A stretch of DNA of 64,000 nt from Rhizobium brockwellii. GTDB lineage: Bacteria > Pseudomonadota > Alphaproteobacteria > Rhizobiales > Rhizobiaceae. This document shows, in pieces, positions 29,374 through 38,168 of this stretch (position 1 is the first letter of the stretch; each line of letters begins with the position of its first letter). The translations under genes were made by a program, and so were the position numbers. The DNA is taken from NCBI RefSeq assembly GCF_000769405.2, contig NZ_CP053445.1:78732-142731 (forward strand), in the 5' to 3' direction. The notes under the pieces were generated by a model. That model saw nothing but the letters and a program-made list of their open reading frames with translations, was not told the DNA's origin and did not search any database.

Positions 29374-29533
29374 GAACTTACATTCTATGATCGCCAACTT
29401 TCCCATACTGGGAGAACTGGCGTCAGAACAGGCGTGGCAAAATGTGAACAGGAGCTTTAAGTGGTACACTGTAGCCGGGCGAGCCTGCGGCTGGCTCGTA
29501 ACGTTTAAGCTAGAGGCGGATCAAAGCGCTGAA

Positions 29534-30325
29534 ATGGATGATGTTTTGAATAAATACCCAATTTACATTCAGCTCCAAAAGAAATTGCTGGATGCAATTC
29601 ACGGCCGAGAGTTTGAACAGGGCAGCCGTTTTCCTTCTGAAAGGGAGCTGTCCGAAAAGTTTGGCACAAGCCGTGTCACCATGCGAAAAGCCATCGACCG
29701 GCTAGTGCAGATGGGGGTGCTTGAGCGGCGCCCTCGTAGCGGAACTTATCTACCAGAGCGCCTCTTTGATCGGCCTATTAGTGAACATGCATCATACAGT
29801 GTTTCGGACGTTGTGGAAAAAGCTGGGCATGTACCGGGATCGAAGCTTCTGTATTTCGAGCGCAAACTAGCTGGCAAGATCAGTGCCGCGAAGCTCGAAA
29901 TCGATGTCGAAACTCCGATTATCTCTATCCAAAGACTGCGTTCGGTAGATGGCATTCCAGTATGTGTTGAATTTATCGAGATACCGGCTCATCTAGTGCC
30001 AGGGCTATCAGCAAGCGATGTGCTTGAAAACAAGTCACTATATGCATACTTTCGAAACGTTTATCATCTGAGTTTCCGTAACAAGACGTCCACAATCAGC
30101 GTTCATTGGGCGACGGCGACCGAAGCGGAATTTCTGAACTTACCAGCCGGGTCTCCCGTACTCAAATTTGAATCCGTCAATGTCTCGAACGACGGTATCC
30201 CCTTTGAATTTCTTCGTTCATTAAATCACCCAGACCACGTCAGTTTCTCGCTCAATCATGGGAAGCAGCTAGAGCTCGCTTCAACATCGGCTCCCATCAG
30301 CATGATGATGACCGGCACCATGTAG
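29534..30325 (+). CDS. GntR-family (HutC subfamily) transcriptional regulator
   Basis: 263 residues from the ATG at 29534 (MDDVLNKYPIYIQLQ); the frame is open further upstream, but that part overlaps the operator region and reads unlike protein. The winged helix is clear: RFPSERELSEKFGTSRVTMR and then RLVQMGVLERRPRSGTYL (residues about 30-72). The C-terminal UTRA effector domain follows (TPIISIQRLRSVDGIPVCVE). HutC-type regulators sense sugar phosphates or amino-acid derivatives and usually repress. Two copies of a matching palindrome sit at the promoters on either side, so this is probably the island's repressor. Confidence 0.88.
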   Translation: MDDVLNKYPIYIQLQKKLLDAIHGREFEQGSRFPSERELSEKFGTSRVTMRKAIDRLVQMGVLERRPRSGTYLPERLFDRPISEHASYSVSDVVEKAGHVPGSKLLYFERKLAGKISAAKLEIDVETPIISIQRLRSVDGIPVCVEFIEIPAHLVPGLSASDVLENKSLYAYFRNVYHLSFRNKTSTISVHWATATEAEFLNLPAGSPVLKFESVNVSNDGIPFEFLRSLNHPDHVSFSLNHGKQLELASTSAPISMMMTGTM

Positions 30326-30482
30326 GCCACCGTCCCAATTTCCAACTCCGTCATACCTCTAGGCCAGACGGCATCGACGAAATGGCGATGAGCAACTTAA
30401 GCACTTTCTGGACGACTTCCGATTCGCTTGCTCGTACTTAAGAGCGATTTCGCGGTCCACACGCCCTCGCGCAAAAATCATA

Positions 30483-30525
30483 TTGACAGCAAATTTGGCT
30501 GCGCCTAATGTGGTATACACCAGAT
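30483..30525 (+). promoter_or_regulatory. ABC-operon promoter with GntR operator
   Basis: TTGACA (30483-30488), a 17-base spacer and TAATGT (30506-30511) form a near-consensus sigma-70 promoter. The palindrome TGGTATACACCA starts at 30511 on the last base of the -10 box, so a bound repressor would block initiation. A shorter variant, TGGTATACCCA, lies at 30663-30673, some 30 bases before the first gene. Confidence 0.75.
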
Positions 30526-30704
30526 GGGCGCTTTCGCTGTCCTTTTGGTCTATGGTCTTGGCCCCGCCGATGGAGGGGATCAGCGCCCATTAGCGCTAAG
30601 CTCGGGAGGAACGAGCTGTGATCTCTGAAAGAAAGTGGGCTGGTTTCAACGGTTCCGCCCTTTGGTATACCCATTAGGTGGCGCCACATCAGGGGAATAG
30701 AATA

Positions 30705-31763
30705 ATGAACTCAATTCGTCGCAGGCTTGCGGTAGCTGTCGCTACAGCCATACTTGTTGCAACTGGCGTAGCATCAGCCTCCGCCCAAGACGTTGTGATT
30801 GTGTCGTCGGGCGGTGCCTGGCAGGACGCTCAGAACTCCGCGCTTTGGGCTCCGGCCGCCAAAAAACTTGGTATCACCTATTCGCAGGATACTATGCAAA
30901 ACTGGGCCGAAATTCGCGCCCAAGTCGAATCCGGCTCCGTTAGTTGGGACATTGTACAGATTTCCATCGCCGACGAGCCACTAGCCCGCGCTGCAGGAGT
31001 GATCGAAAAACTCGACCCTGGTGTCGTTGATCCGAAAGTATACGCGCCAGGTTCCTTCACGGAATACTTTGTACCGAATAGCAGCTACGCGACCCTAATT
31101 GCCTGGAACAAGAACACCTATGGCGAAAACGGTCCGAAGTCAGCCGCCGATTTCTTCGATGCCAAGAAGTTTCCTGGAAAGCGCGCGATGTGGAACCAGC
31201 CCGGCGGGATGATTGAAGCTGCCGCTCTAGCCCTTGGTACGCCACGCGACAAAGTCTATGAGTTTCTTTCCACCCCAGAGGGTAAGAAGGCAGCAATGGA
31301 CAAGCTCGCTGAACTTGCGCCTCACGTGTCCGTGTGGTGGGAGAGCGGCGCGCAGGCAGCGCAGCTCGTCAAGGACGGCGAAGTCGACATGATCATGACG
31401 TGGGGCGGACGCGTGGTTGGTGCTATCAATGATGGTGCAAAATGGGACTACACCTTCAACGACGGGCAGCTTGGCGTCGACGGTTACGTTGTCGTCAAGG
31501 GGGCACCGCACCGCGATGCGGCTATGAAATTCCTGGCTGAAATGTCTAAGGCCGAGTACCAGGCCAAGCTTCCCGATACCTTTGCAACGGCGCCGGCGAA
31601 TTTGAAGGCTTTCGACGTTGCGGGATATTCGCCCGAGAAGATTGCGACAATGGCCTCTGCTCCGCAAAACATTGGCCTTCAGTATCCGGTTGATCCCACA
31701 TGGTGGGCAGCAAATGGCGCCTGGGCTTCTGAAGCTTATGACAATATGCGGTTGTCCAGATAA
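30705..31763 (+). CDS. ABC transporter periplasmic binding protein, polyamine/PotD type
   Basis: 352 residues. Signal peptide MNSIRRRLAVAVATAILVAT... with cleavage near ASAQD (residue 28). ATG at 30705 follows AGGGGAAT. The fold is that of spermidine/putrescine-type receptors (VVIVSSGGAWQDAQ, WDIVQISIADEP, DMIMTWGGRVVGAINDG). In rhizobia this subfamily imports opines, amino-acid derivatives and polyamines. First gene of a rightward operon with an ATPase, two permeases and three catabolic genes. The ligand is probably an amino-sugar or glycated amino acid, judged from the downstream enzymes. Confidence 0.92.
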   Translation: MNSIRRRLAVAVATAILVATGVASASAQDVVIVSSGGAWQDAQNSALWAPAAKKLGITYSQDTMQNWAEIRAQVESGSVSWDIVQISIADEPLARAAGVIEKLDPGVVDPKVYAPGSFTEYFVPNSSYATLIAWNKNTYGENGPKSAADFFDAKKFPGKRAMWNQPGGMIEAAALALGTPRDKVYEFLSTPEGKKAAMDKLAELAPHVSVWWESGAQAAQLVKDGEVDMIMTWGGRVVGAINDGAKWDYTFNDGQLGVDGYVVVKGAPHRDAAMKFLAEMSKAEYQAKLPDTFATAPANLKAFDVAGYSPEKIATMASAPQNIGLQYPVDPTWWAANGAWASEAYDNMRLSR

Positions 31764-31907
31764 CGATTGCTGAGCCTGGCCTGGGACCAGTGTCTCGGGC
31801 TGGGCTCAAATCGACCGCCGCTGAACCCCAGCCGTCCATCGGTGCACGACGATGCAACGTACCCTTTTGCGATCGCCTGTAGCACATAGCAAAGAATCCT
31901 CGGAACA

Positions 31908-32999
31908 ATGAATCTCAACTCCACTCCAAATTTGTCTCTGCCCATAGCAATAGAAGGCTTGACCAAGACCTATGGCCCTGTGACCGCGCTCGATAATGTC
32001 AGCTTGGACATCAAGAGCGGCGAGTTCATCACGCTCCTAGGTCCATCTGGCTCGGGGAAGACGACCCTTTTAATGGTGATTGCCGGGTTCATTCGTCCCA
32101 ATCAAGGATCTCTGAAGTTCGGTGACCAGGAGGTTATTCTGAAGGCGCCGCACCTACGAGGCGTCGGAATGATGTTTCAAAACTACGCTCTGTTCCCCCA
32201 TATGAACGTGGCCGCGAACATCGCCTATCCGCTGAAAATTCGCGGTGAGAAGAGCGAAGTCGTCAAGGCCAAGGTCAATGAAGTTTTGGAAAAAGTGCAA
32301 CTAGGGGAATACGGAAACAGGCGTATTTCTGAGCTGTCCGGCGGCCAACGCCAGCGTATTGCCTTGGCTCGAGCTATAGTTTTCAAACCAAAAATACTTT
32401 TGATGGACGAACCGCTCTCTGCGTTGGACAAGAACCTTCGTGAGATGATGCAGCTTGAGTTGCGTTCGATGCACGAAGACCTGGGTATGACCACCGTGCT
32501 GGTTACGCATGATCAACGCGAAGCGTTGACGATGTCCGACCGAATTGCGGTCTTGCGAAATGGCAAAGTGACGCAATTAGGTACTTCTGAATCCCTCTAT
32601 GATGCGCCGAACTCCGAATTTGTAGCTGCATTCATGGGCGAGTCCTCATTTCTTGAGGTCGAATACAAGAACACCGACTTCTATTACGGTGACCAAAAAA
32701 TTCAAACAGATAGTTCGGTATTCTCCGACGCGCCAAGGCACTTGCTCGTTCTTCGTCCGGAAAAGCTGGATTATGTGAAACCCGCACAGCGAGAGGCCTA
32801 CAACTGCTTTGAAGGCGTAGTCGAACAGATGCTGTACCAGGGCGAAAGTTGCCTGGGTTACATCCGGCTCAATTCCGGGGCGCTCATTCACGTCCGCCGC
32901 AATCTGCGGGAGAGTAGCAGGTCCGAGATTCCAAAAAAAGGCGACATAGTCGTTGTGGGCCTTCATCGCAATGAAACCCGTATAGTTAAGGGCGAGTAG
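31908..32999 (+). CDS. ABC transporter ATPase, PotA type
   Basis: 363 residues. Walker A GPSGSGKTTLL near residue 46, Q-loop MMFQNYALFPHM, signature LSGGQRQRIALARA near 145, Walker B ILLMDEPLSALD near 165, H-loop VTHDQREALT. The C-terminal TOBE-like domain (LVLRPEKLDY...) is typical of importers of the polyamine/iron/opine class. It energises uptake with the two permeases that follow. Confidence 0.94.
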   Translation: MNLNSTPNLSLPIAIEGLTKTYGPVTALDNVSLDIKSGEFITLLGPSGSGKTTLLMVIAGFIRPNQGSLKFGDQEVILKAPHLRGVGMMFQNYALFPHMNVAANIAYPLKIRGEKSEVVKAKVNEVLEKVQLGEYGNRRISELSGGQRQRIALARAIVFKPKILLMDEPLSALDKNLREMMQLELRSMHEDLGMTTVLVTHDQREALTMSDRIAVLRNGKVTQLGTSESLYDAPNSEFVAAFMGESSFLEVEYKNTDFYYGDQKIQTDSSVFSDAPRHLLVLRPEKLDYVKPAQREAYNCFEGVVEQMLYQGESCLGYIRLNSGALIHVRRNLRESSRSEIPKKGDIVVVGLHRNETRIVKGE

Positions 33000-33003
33000 G
33001 TCG

Positions 33004-33909
33004 ATGGTTGATGCGTTATCTATGCAGGCGCCTTCAAGCGCAGAGCTAATAAACCACGCGGGTTTGCATCGTAAAAGTCGCGTGGAAACCGCGATGCTCT
33101 TTGGCTTGTCGCTGCCGGGCATTGTCGTGATATTCGTCGCTTTAGTTTTGCCCGTCGGCCTAATGATGTATCTATCTTTCATCGGCGCAGACGGTTCTTT
33201 AAGCCTCGAAAACTACATGCGTATCTGGGAAAGTCCGATATACGGTAAGGTCTTTGGTATCACCTTCACAGTTGCATTTGCGACCACCGCAATCGTAGTT
33301 CTCGTCGGCTATCCCCTTGCCTACTTCTTGTCACAATTGTCGGATCGTGCATCCTCCATCGCGATGATTGGCGTGCTTATGCCGTTCTGGACGGCAGTTC
33401 TGGTGCGCACATATGCGTGGCTTATTCTCCTGCAAGACGGGGGCATTATTAACGACACGCTGATGCACCTTGGTGTCATTAGTGAACGTCTACACCTAGC
33501 CAATAATTTAACCGGCACTCTTATCGGCATGTCCCATGTCATGTTGCCATTTCTCGTCCTACCGCTCTATGCCTCCATGAAATCCATTGATCCCAATCTG
33601 ATGTCCGCGGCTTCCAATCTCGGAGCAAGACCAAGCAGAGCGTTTTGGGACATTTTCTTTCCGCTTTCGATGCCGGGCCTTCTGTCCGGCGCACTAATCG
33701 TATTCGTGCTCTGTTTGGGTTTCTACGTCACGCCCGCGGTTCTGGGCGGTGGTCGCGTGATCATGATCGCCATGCGTATCGAAGCCAATGTGAGTATCTA
33801 TTCGAACTGGGGTGCAGCGAGTTCGCTTGGGATGGTCCTCATCGCCATTACAGCGGTTCTTCTACTCGTCGCTTATCAAATTTCGAAGTTGGGCGGAGGC
33901 GCCAAATGA
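33004..33909 (+). CDS. ABC transporter permease, PotB type
   Basis: 301 residues with about six membrane segments. The first starts near residue 33 (LFGLSLPGIVVIFVALVLPVGLMM). The EAA loop is recognisable at SAASNLGARPSRAFWDIFFPLSMPG. It starts four bases after the ATPase stop and overlaps the second permease by four bases (ATGA). Forms the channel with the next gene product. Confidence 0.93.
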   Translation: MVDALSMQAPSSAELINHAGLHRKSRVETAMLFGLSLPGIVVIFVALVLPVGLMMYLSFIGADGSLSLENYMRIWESPIYGKVFGITFTVAFATTAIVVLVGYPLAYFLSQLSDRASSIAMIGVLMPFWTAVLVRTYAWLILLQDGGIINDTLMHLGVISERLHLANNLTGTLIGMSHVMLPFLVLPLYASMKSIDPNLMSAASNLGARPSRAFWDIFFPLSMPGLLSGALIVFVLCLGFYVTPAVLGGGRVIMIAMRIEANVSIYSNWGAASSLGMVLIAITAVLLLVAYQISKLGGGAK

Positions 33910-34724
33910 ACTGGTTTAAGCAGAGTGTTACCCCGACTCAGATTACAAATCTCGACCGGTTATGGCTTTATTCGTTCAGCATTATTGTGCTGGTGGCTCT
34001 TGTAGCGCCAACACTGATTGTAGTTCCAATGTCATTCTCCGATTCGCAGTATCTAGAGTTTCCGCCTCGTACCTATTCATTCAGATGGTACTTGAGTTAC
34101 CTCCAATCGCCTGAATGGATACGGGCCACGGTCGTGTCACTTAGGGCCGCTGTTATTACGTCAGTTGTTGCGACTGTTATTGGTACCGCGGCGGCTTATG
34201 GGATCCGTGTCGGCAGCAAACTACTCGCCGCACCGATTTCGGCAATCTTTATCTTACCGATGGCAGTACCCGCGATTCTGATCGCAATCGGATCTCTCTT
34301 TATCTTTGTACCATTGGGACTGGTAAACACTACGGCTGGGCTTGTCTTGGCTCATACTATGCTTGCACTTCCATTCGTGGTGATTGTCACCACGGCGGGT
34401 CTAGCATCCTACGACATGAATCAAGAGATGGTAGCCAGAAGTCTCGGTGCCACCAGAGCGCGTGCTTTCTTCACCGTCACGCTACCGCAGATCAAGTTCT
34501 CGGTCATGACTAGTGCACTTTTCGCCTTTTTCGTTTCGTTCGATGAAGTCATCATCGCAATGTTCATTTCGAATGGGACGGGCGGCACGCTAAACCGCAA
34601 GATGTTCAACGCCTTGCGCGATCAAGTTGATCCTACAATCGCTGCCATATCGACTTGTTTGATAGCCGTCTCGATCACCTTGCTCGTGCTGGCTCAGATC
34701 TTCAGGCCGCGACGTGACGCTTAG
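33906..34724 (+). CDS. ABC transporter permease, PotC type
   Basis: 272 residues, start overlapping the first permease stop. Six membrane segments; EAA loop MVARSLGATRARAFFTVTLPQIK near residue 180 (shown as ARSLGATRARAFFTVTLPQ). FVVIVTTAGLASYD precedes it. The longer ORF in another frame across 33645-34724 includes part of the first permease and is not used for the start. Confidence 0.93.
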   Translation: MNWFKQSVTPTQITNLDRLWLYSFSIIVLVALVAPTLIVVPMSFSDSQYLEFPPRTYSFRWYLSYLQSPEWIRATVVSLRAAVITSVVATVIGTAAAYGIRVGSKLLAAPISAIFILPMAVPAILIAIGSLFIFVPLGLVNTTAGLVLAHTMLALPFVVIVTTAGLASYDMNQEMVARSLGATRARAFFTVTLPQIKFSVMTSALFAFFVSFDEVIIAMFISNGTGGTLNRKMFNALRDQVDPTIAAISTCLIAVSITLLVLAQIFRPRRDA

Positions 34725-34771
34725 GTGCGTCCCTGGTTGTGCTTCTCGCATTCTCTCAGAAAGGCTTATCT

Positions 34772-36145
34772 ATGACGGCTCGAACAATCAATATTCAGGG
34801 CGCTCAAGACATGCGCGCCGTAAAGCTTGCGGAGTGGTCAGCGTCCGTTGTCGATATCCCCGCCGAGGTTAAGGCGTTCTCATTTCTGGTTGTAATGGAT
34901 GCTGTCTCATGCGCGCTTGCAGGCTTGGACAATGCGGGTTCCGTTGCGGCGCGGGCAGTCGCAATAGAGCTTTGGGGCGACGGAGGATCTTCGATCTGGT
35001 TTACGGGGGACAAAGCGTCTGCGCACGGAGCAGCCTTCGCCAATGCGATGGCGACTTCAATTCTTGATTATGACGATGGTCATCGAATGGCCGAGGGCCA
35101 CCTGGCCGCGGCCATGGTTCCGGCAGTATTGGCAGAAGCCGAGGAGATCGGTGCCAATGCTGATCGTGTGCTGACTGCAATAGCCATCGGCTATGAGGTT
35201 GCCACACGCATCGCTAAGTCACGCGATCCGAAAACCGTTTTGACTGGGGCGTCAGGCCGATGGTGCGGGCAGGGAGTGGTTGCGGCTATTGGGTGGCTGA
35301 GGGGCGACGATGCAATGACCATCGCGAATGCCATGGCCCTTACCGATACCATCGCACCTTATGCAATGGCCACCGAAGACACCCAGGTGGGAAATCACGT
35401 TAAGGAAGCTATTCCTGATGGGACGAAGAACGGGCTGGAAAAGCTCGTTGCTGCACGAAACGGGATGCTCGGCCCGATCGATTTTCTTGATCGGGACCGC
35501 TTCGACGGCGGGGTCATAAGCCGTGACGTCGCTGGCGGCTGGTATATCGAAACCACTTACTTCAAACCGTACAGTTGTTGCCGTTGGATACATGCTCTGC
35601 TTGATGCGCTGCTCGTCCAACGAAACCTTGTTAAGGACTGGTACGACGTCAAAGAAATTACTGTCGGCACGTTTGAGCGAACCCTAACGCTCAACAATCA
35701 GCACAAGCCTAAGACGCTGCAATCAGCGCAATACAGCGTTCCGTTTTGTCTGGCGTCGGCAGCGATTTATGGCGCGGCTTGTCTACAGCCCATCAAAGCA
35801 GAGCTTCTATCCGATCCCCGCGTGCTTGCACTGGCGGAAAAGGTCAAGGTCAAGGTCGATGCCGACCTGGAAGCAGTCTACCCCAACGAAACGTCGGGAC
35901 GCGTCACTATTTCCGTGGATGGTGGACCGTCGCCGGACACCGTCTACGTCGAGATCGCAAGGGGCGATTCTCGGAATCCTATGACTTTTGAGGAGCGAGT
36001 CGAGAAACTCAGAAGATGCGGCGACGGCGTTTTAAGCGATCATGAGATGAAAAGCTTAGAGGGAGCCCTAATCGCGCTTCGCAACGAAGAGCAAATAGCT
36101 CCCTTGCTGAAATGCATCTCCACGAAGCGGCAAAAAAATGGCTGA
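34772..36145 (+). CDS. MmgE/PrpD family protein (epimerase- or dehydratase-like)
   Basis: 457 residues from the ATG at 34772 (MTARTINIQGAQDM), with AAAGG eight bases upstream. All-helical N-terminal domain with the family landmarks FSFLVVMDAVSCALAG, HGAAFANAMATSILDYDDGH (a conserved Asp/His cluster near residue 105) and GYEVATRIA. Family members are 2-methylcitrate dehydratase and iminodisuccinate epimerase, the latter described from an Agrobacterium strain. The protein lacks any methylcitrate-cycle neighbours; set between an importer and a deglycase, an epimerase or dehydratase acting on an N-substituted amino acid is the better guess. Confidence 0.85.
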   Translation: MTARTINIQGAQDMRAVKLAEWSASVVDIPAEVKAFSFLVVMDAVSCALAGLDNAGSVAARAVAIELWGDGGSSIWFTGDKASAHGAAFANAMATSILDYDDGHRMAEGHLAAAMVPAVLAEAEEIGANADRVLTAIAIGYEVATRIAKSRDPKTVLTGASGRWCGQGVVAAIGWLRGDDAMTIANAMALTDTIAPYAMATEDTQVGNHVKEAIPDGTKNGLEKLVAARNGMLGPIDFLDRDRFDGGVISRDVAGGWYIETTYFKPYSCCRWIHALLDALLVQRNLVKDWYDVKEITVGTFERTLTLNNQHKPKTLQSAQYSVPFCLASAAIYGAACLQPIKAELLSDPRVLALAEKVKVKVDADLEAVYPNETSGRVTISVDGGPSPDTVYVEIARGDSRNPMTFEERVEKLRRCGDGVLSDHEMKSLEGALIALRNEEQIAPLLKCISTKRQKNG

Positions 36146-36205
36146 CCGGGCTGTGATTGTCCGCAAGCATACCAATCAATGACAATGTTACGAAGGAAAG
36201 AACAG

Positions 36206-37189
36206 ATGGATATCCATAAGACAGATGCTCAAATAGCTGACGCCCTGAAGGCTGTTTCCGGCCGCGAAAGCGTGACGGACATCTTCTTTGTTGCGTGCGG
36301 CGGCTCGTTCTCTTTGATGCTAACGACGCAGTATATTACCGACCGAGAGGCGAGCCGTATTAATGGCATCGCATTGAATGCCGCCGAGTTTACAGCACGC
36401 GCCCCCAAGACCCTTGGCCGGAATTCTTTGGTTATTGCATGTTCGCATTCGGGCACCACGCCGGAAACGGTCGAAGCTATTAGATTCGCACGGCAGGCTG
36501 GCGCATTGACCATTTCTCTGACCAATGTCCTTGGCAGCCCACTCGACGATGCATCAGAGTTTACCATCGCCTACAAGCACACTCCACTCGAGATGAGTTC
36601 GCACCATTCGGCAGCTATCCTTTCGCGGCTGGCGTTGGGCATCGTCAAAGTGCGCGAAGGTAATAACAAAGCAGATGATTTCGAAGCAGCCCTCACAACC
36701 CTTCCAAGACTCGTCGACCAGAAGATCGCTGATCTGAAGGGGGAAATCGCTACGTTCGCAGAGGCGCATAAGCGTGACTCTGTGATTTACACGATGGCGT
36801 CGGGTTCCAACTACGGTGTCGCCTATTGTTACGCGATCTGCCTATTTCAGGAGATGTTATGGATCCATTCAGCCGCCATCCAGGCGGGTGAATACTTTCA
36901 TGGACCGTTTGAGGTCACAGATTTTGATGTCCCGTTTGTGCAATTGATGGGAGTCGGTCCCACGCGTGCAATCGACGAACGTGCGTTTTCCTTTGCTCAG
37001 AAATACAGCCGCCGCGTGACCGCACTCGACGCAAGAAAACTGGGCATCTCGGACTTTCCAGAAAGCATCGCTGAGTACCTTACTCCACTACTTTTTACCC
37101 CCATTCTACGCGCGTACATGGAAAAGCTGGCTGAAGCCAAAGGACATCCTCTCACCGTGCGCCGCTACATGTGGAAGTTGGAGTACTAA
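36206..37189 (+). CDS. SIS-domain deglycase, FrlB-like
   Basis: 327 residues from the ATG at 36206, with AAGGA spaced eight bases. Two SIS (sugar isomerase) domains: FFVACGGSFSLMLTTQYI (phosphate loop) and VIACSHSGTTPETVEA near residue 85, then ASGSNYGVAYCYAICLFQE near 195. The motifs YFHGPFEVTDFD near 225 and the C-terminal RRYMWKLEY are characteristic of fructoselysine-6-phosphate deglycase (FrlB) and relatives such as FraB, rather than GlmS or AgaS. Expected reaction: phosphorylated Amadori compound to glucose 6-phosphate plus amine. The kinase follows, as in frl and fra operons. Confidence 0.87.
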   Translation: MDIHKTDAQIADALKAVSGRESVTDIFFVACGGSFSLMLTTQYITDREASRINGIALNAAEFTARAPKTLGRNSLVIACSHSGTTPETVEAIRFARQAGALTISLTNVLGSPLDDASEFTIAYKHTPLEMSSHHSAAILSRLALGIVKVREGNNKADDFEAALTTLPRLVDQKIADLKGEIATFAEAHKRDSVIYTMASGSNYGVAYCYAICLFQEMLWIHSAAIQAGEYFHGPFEVTDFDVPFVQLMGVGPTRAIDERAFSFAQKYSRRVTALDARKLGISDFPESIAEYLTPLLFTPILRAYMEKLAEAKGHPLTVRRYMWKLEY

Positions 37190-37304
37190 GTCTTTGAGAA
37201 CAGGTGGGTTGCCCTTGATTTAAGTCGGCAGCCCGCCACTGCGGTAACAAGCCTACTTCTTTTTCGTAAAGGGGTTGGATGGCCTAAAAACGGAGGCGAT
37301 TGGT

Positions 37305-38150
37305 TTGGGGAAATTAGCTTCAGGTCAGGCAGGACTTGTAGGTATCGGCGACAATGTCGTTGATCACTATGTCGATCAAAACGTCTATTATCCTGGCGGA
37401 AACGCGCTTAATGTCGCCGTTCTCGCGCATCGGTTCGGGCTCGCTGATACAGCCTATATTGGCCTTATCGGCGATGATGAATATGGTGCGCATGTCCGGG
37501 CAAGCCTTCTTGCTGAAGGTCTTTCGGAATCTCATCTACGCCAAGCGATTGGAGAAACCGGCTATTCCAGTTGTCATATCGTTGATGGCGATCGGGTCTT
37601 TCTGAGTTCAAATGCCGGCGGGATTAGAAGGCGGCTCACACTGCGTATGGACGTGGACGATCTCGAGTTGATCAAACGCTTCGGATACGTACACACGTCG
37701 TGCTATAGCTATCTGGAACCGGAATTACAGCGAATCCGAACGGTTGTGCGAGAGATCTCGTTTGACTTTTCAGTTAAACGCGACAGGGATTATTTGGCGG
37801 CCGTTTGTCCGATGATCACCCTGGCCTTTTTGTCCGGCTCGGATCTTTCCGATGACGAGAGAGACTCACTTATTGCCGACCTACACGGCTTTGGAGCTCA
37901 ACAAGTGTGTATCACCCAAGGTGAACGCGGTGCTGTTTTCAGCGACGGATCTCGAATTCTAAAACAAGGTGTAGTCAAAGCAACCTTGGTAGACACCATG
38001 GGGGCGGGTGACGCATTTATCGGAGGACTTCTAGCCGCACGGATTACTGGCGCTGAGTTGGAGGCCGCGCTGAGCCACGCGGCTGCCTCCGCAGCAAAGG
38101 CGTGTGAATGGCCAGGAGCCTTCGGGTATCCGCATCCTGTCTCAAGCTAA
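37305..38150 (+). CDS. PfkB-family sugar kinase, FrlD-like
   Basis: 281 residues. No ATG is available; the TTG at 37305 has GGAGG at 37292-37296 with eight-base spacing and is chosen over the TTG at 37275. The substrate-binding start GIGDNVVDHYVDQNVYYPGG, with NALNVAVLAHRFG and GLIGDDEYG, mirrors FrlD, the fructoselysine 6-kinase. The PfkB anion-hole/catalytic motif DTMGAGDAFIGGLL lies near residue 235 with D as base. FDFSVKRD also matches. Expected to phosphorylate C6 of a fructosyl-amine for the upstream deglycase. Last intact gene of the island operon. Confidence 0.87.
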   Translation: MGKLASGQAGLVGIGDNVVDHYVDQNVYYPGGNALNVAVLAHRFGLADTAYIGLIGDDEYGAHVRASLLAEGLSESHLRQAIGETGYSSCHIVDGDRVFLSSNAGGIRRRLTLRMDVDDLELIKRFGYVHTSCYSYLEPELQRIRTVVREISFDFSVKRDRDYLAAVCPMITLAFLSGSDLSDDERDSLIADLHGFGAQQVCITQGERGAVFSDGSRILKQGVVKATLVDTMGAGDAFIGGLLAARITGAELEAALSHAAASAAKACEWPGAFGYPHPVSS

Positions 38151-38168
38151 GAACTACTTGGACAGGCA

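Noticed and set aside
34772-36145. 2-methylcitrate dehydratase (prpD) of propionate metabolism
   Set aside because: No prpB, prpC or related genes nearby; the context is an opine-like importer with Amadori enzymes, so only the family name is used.
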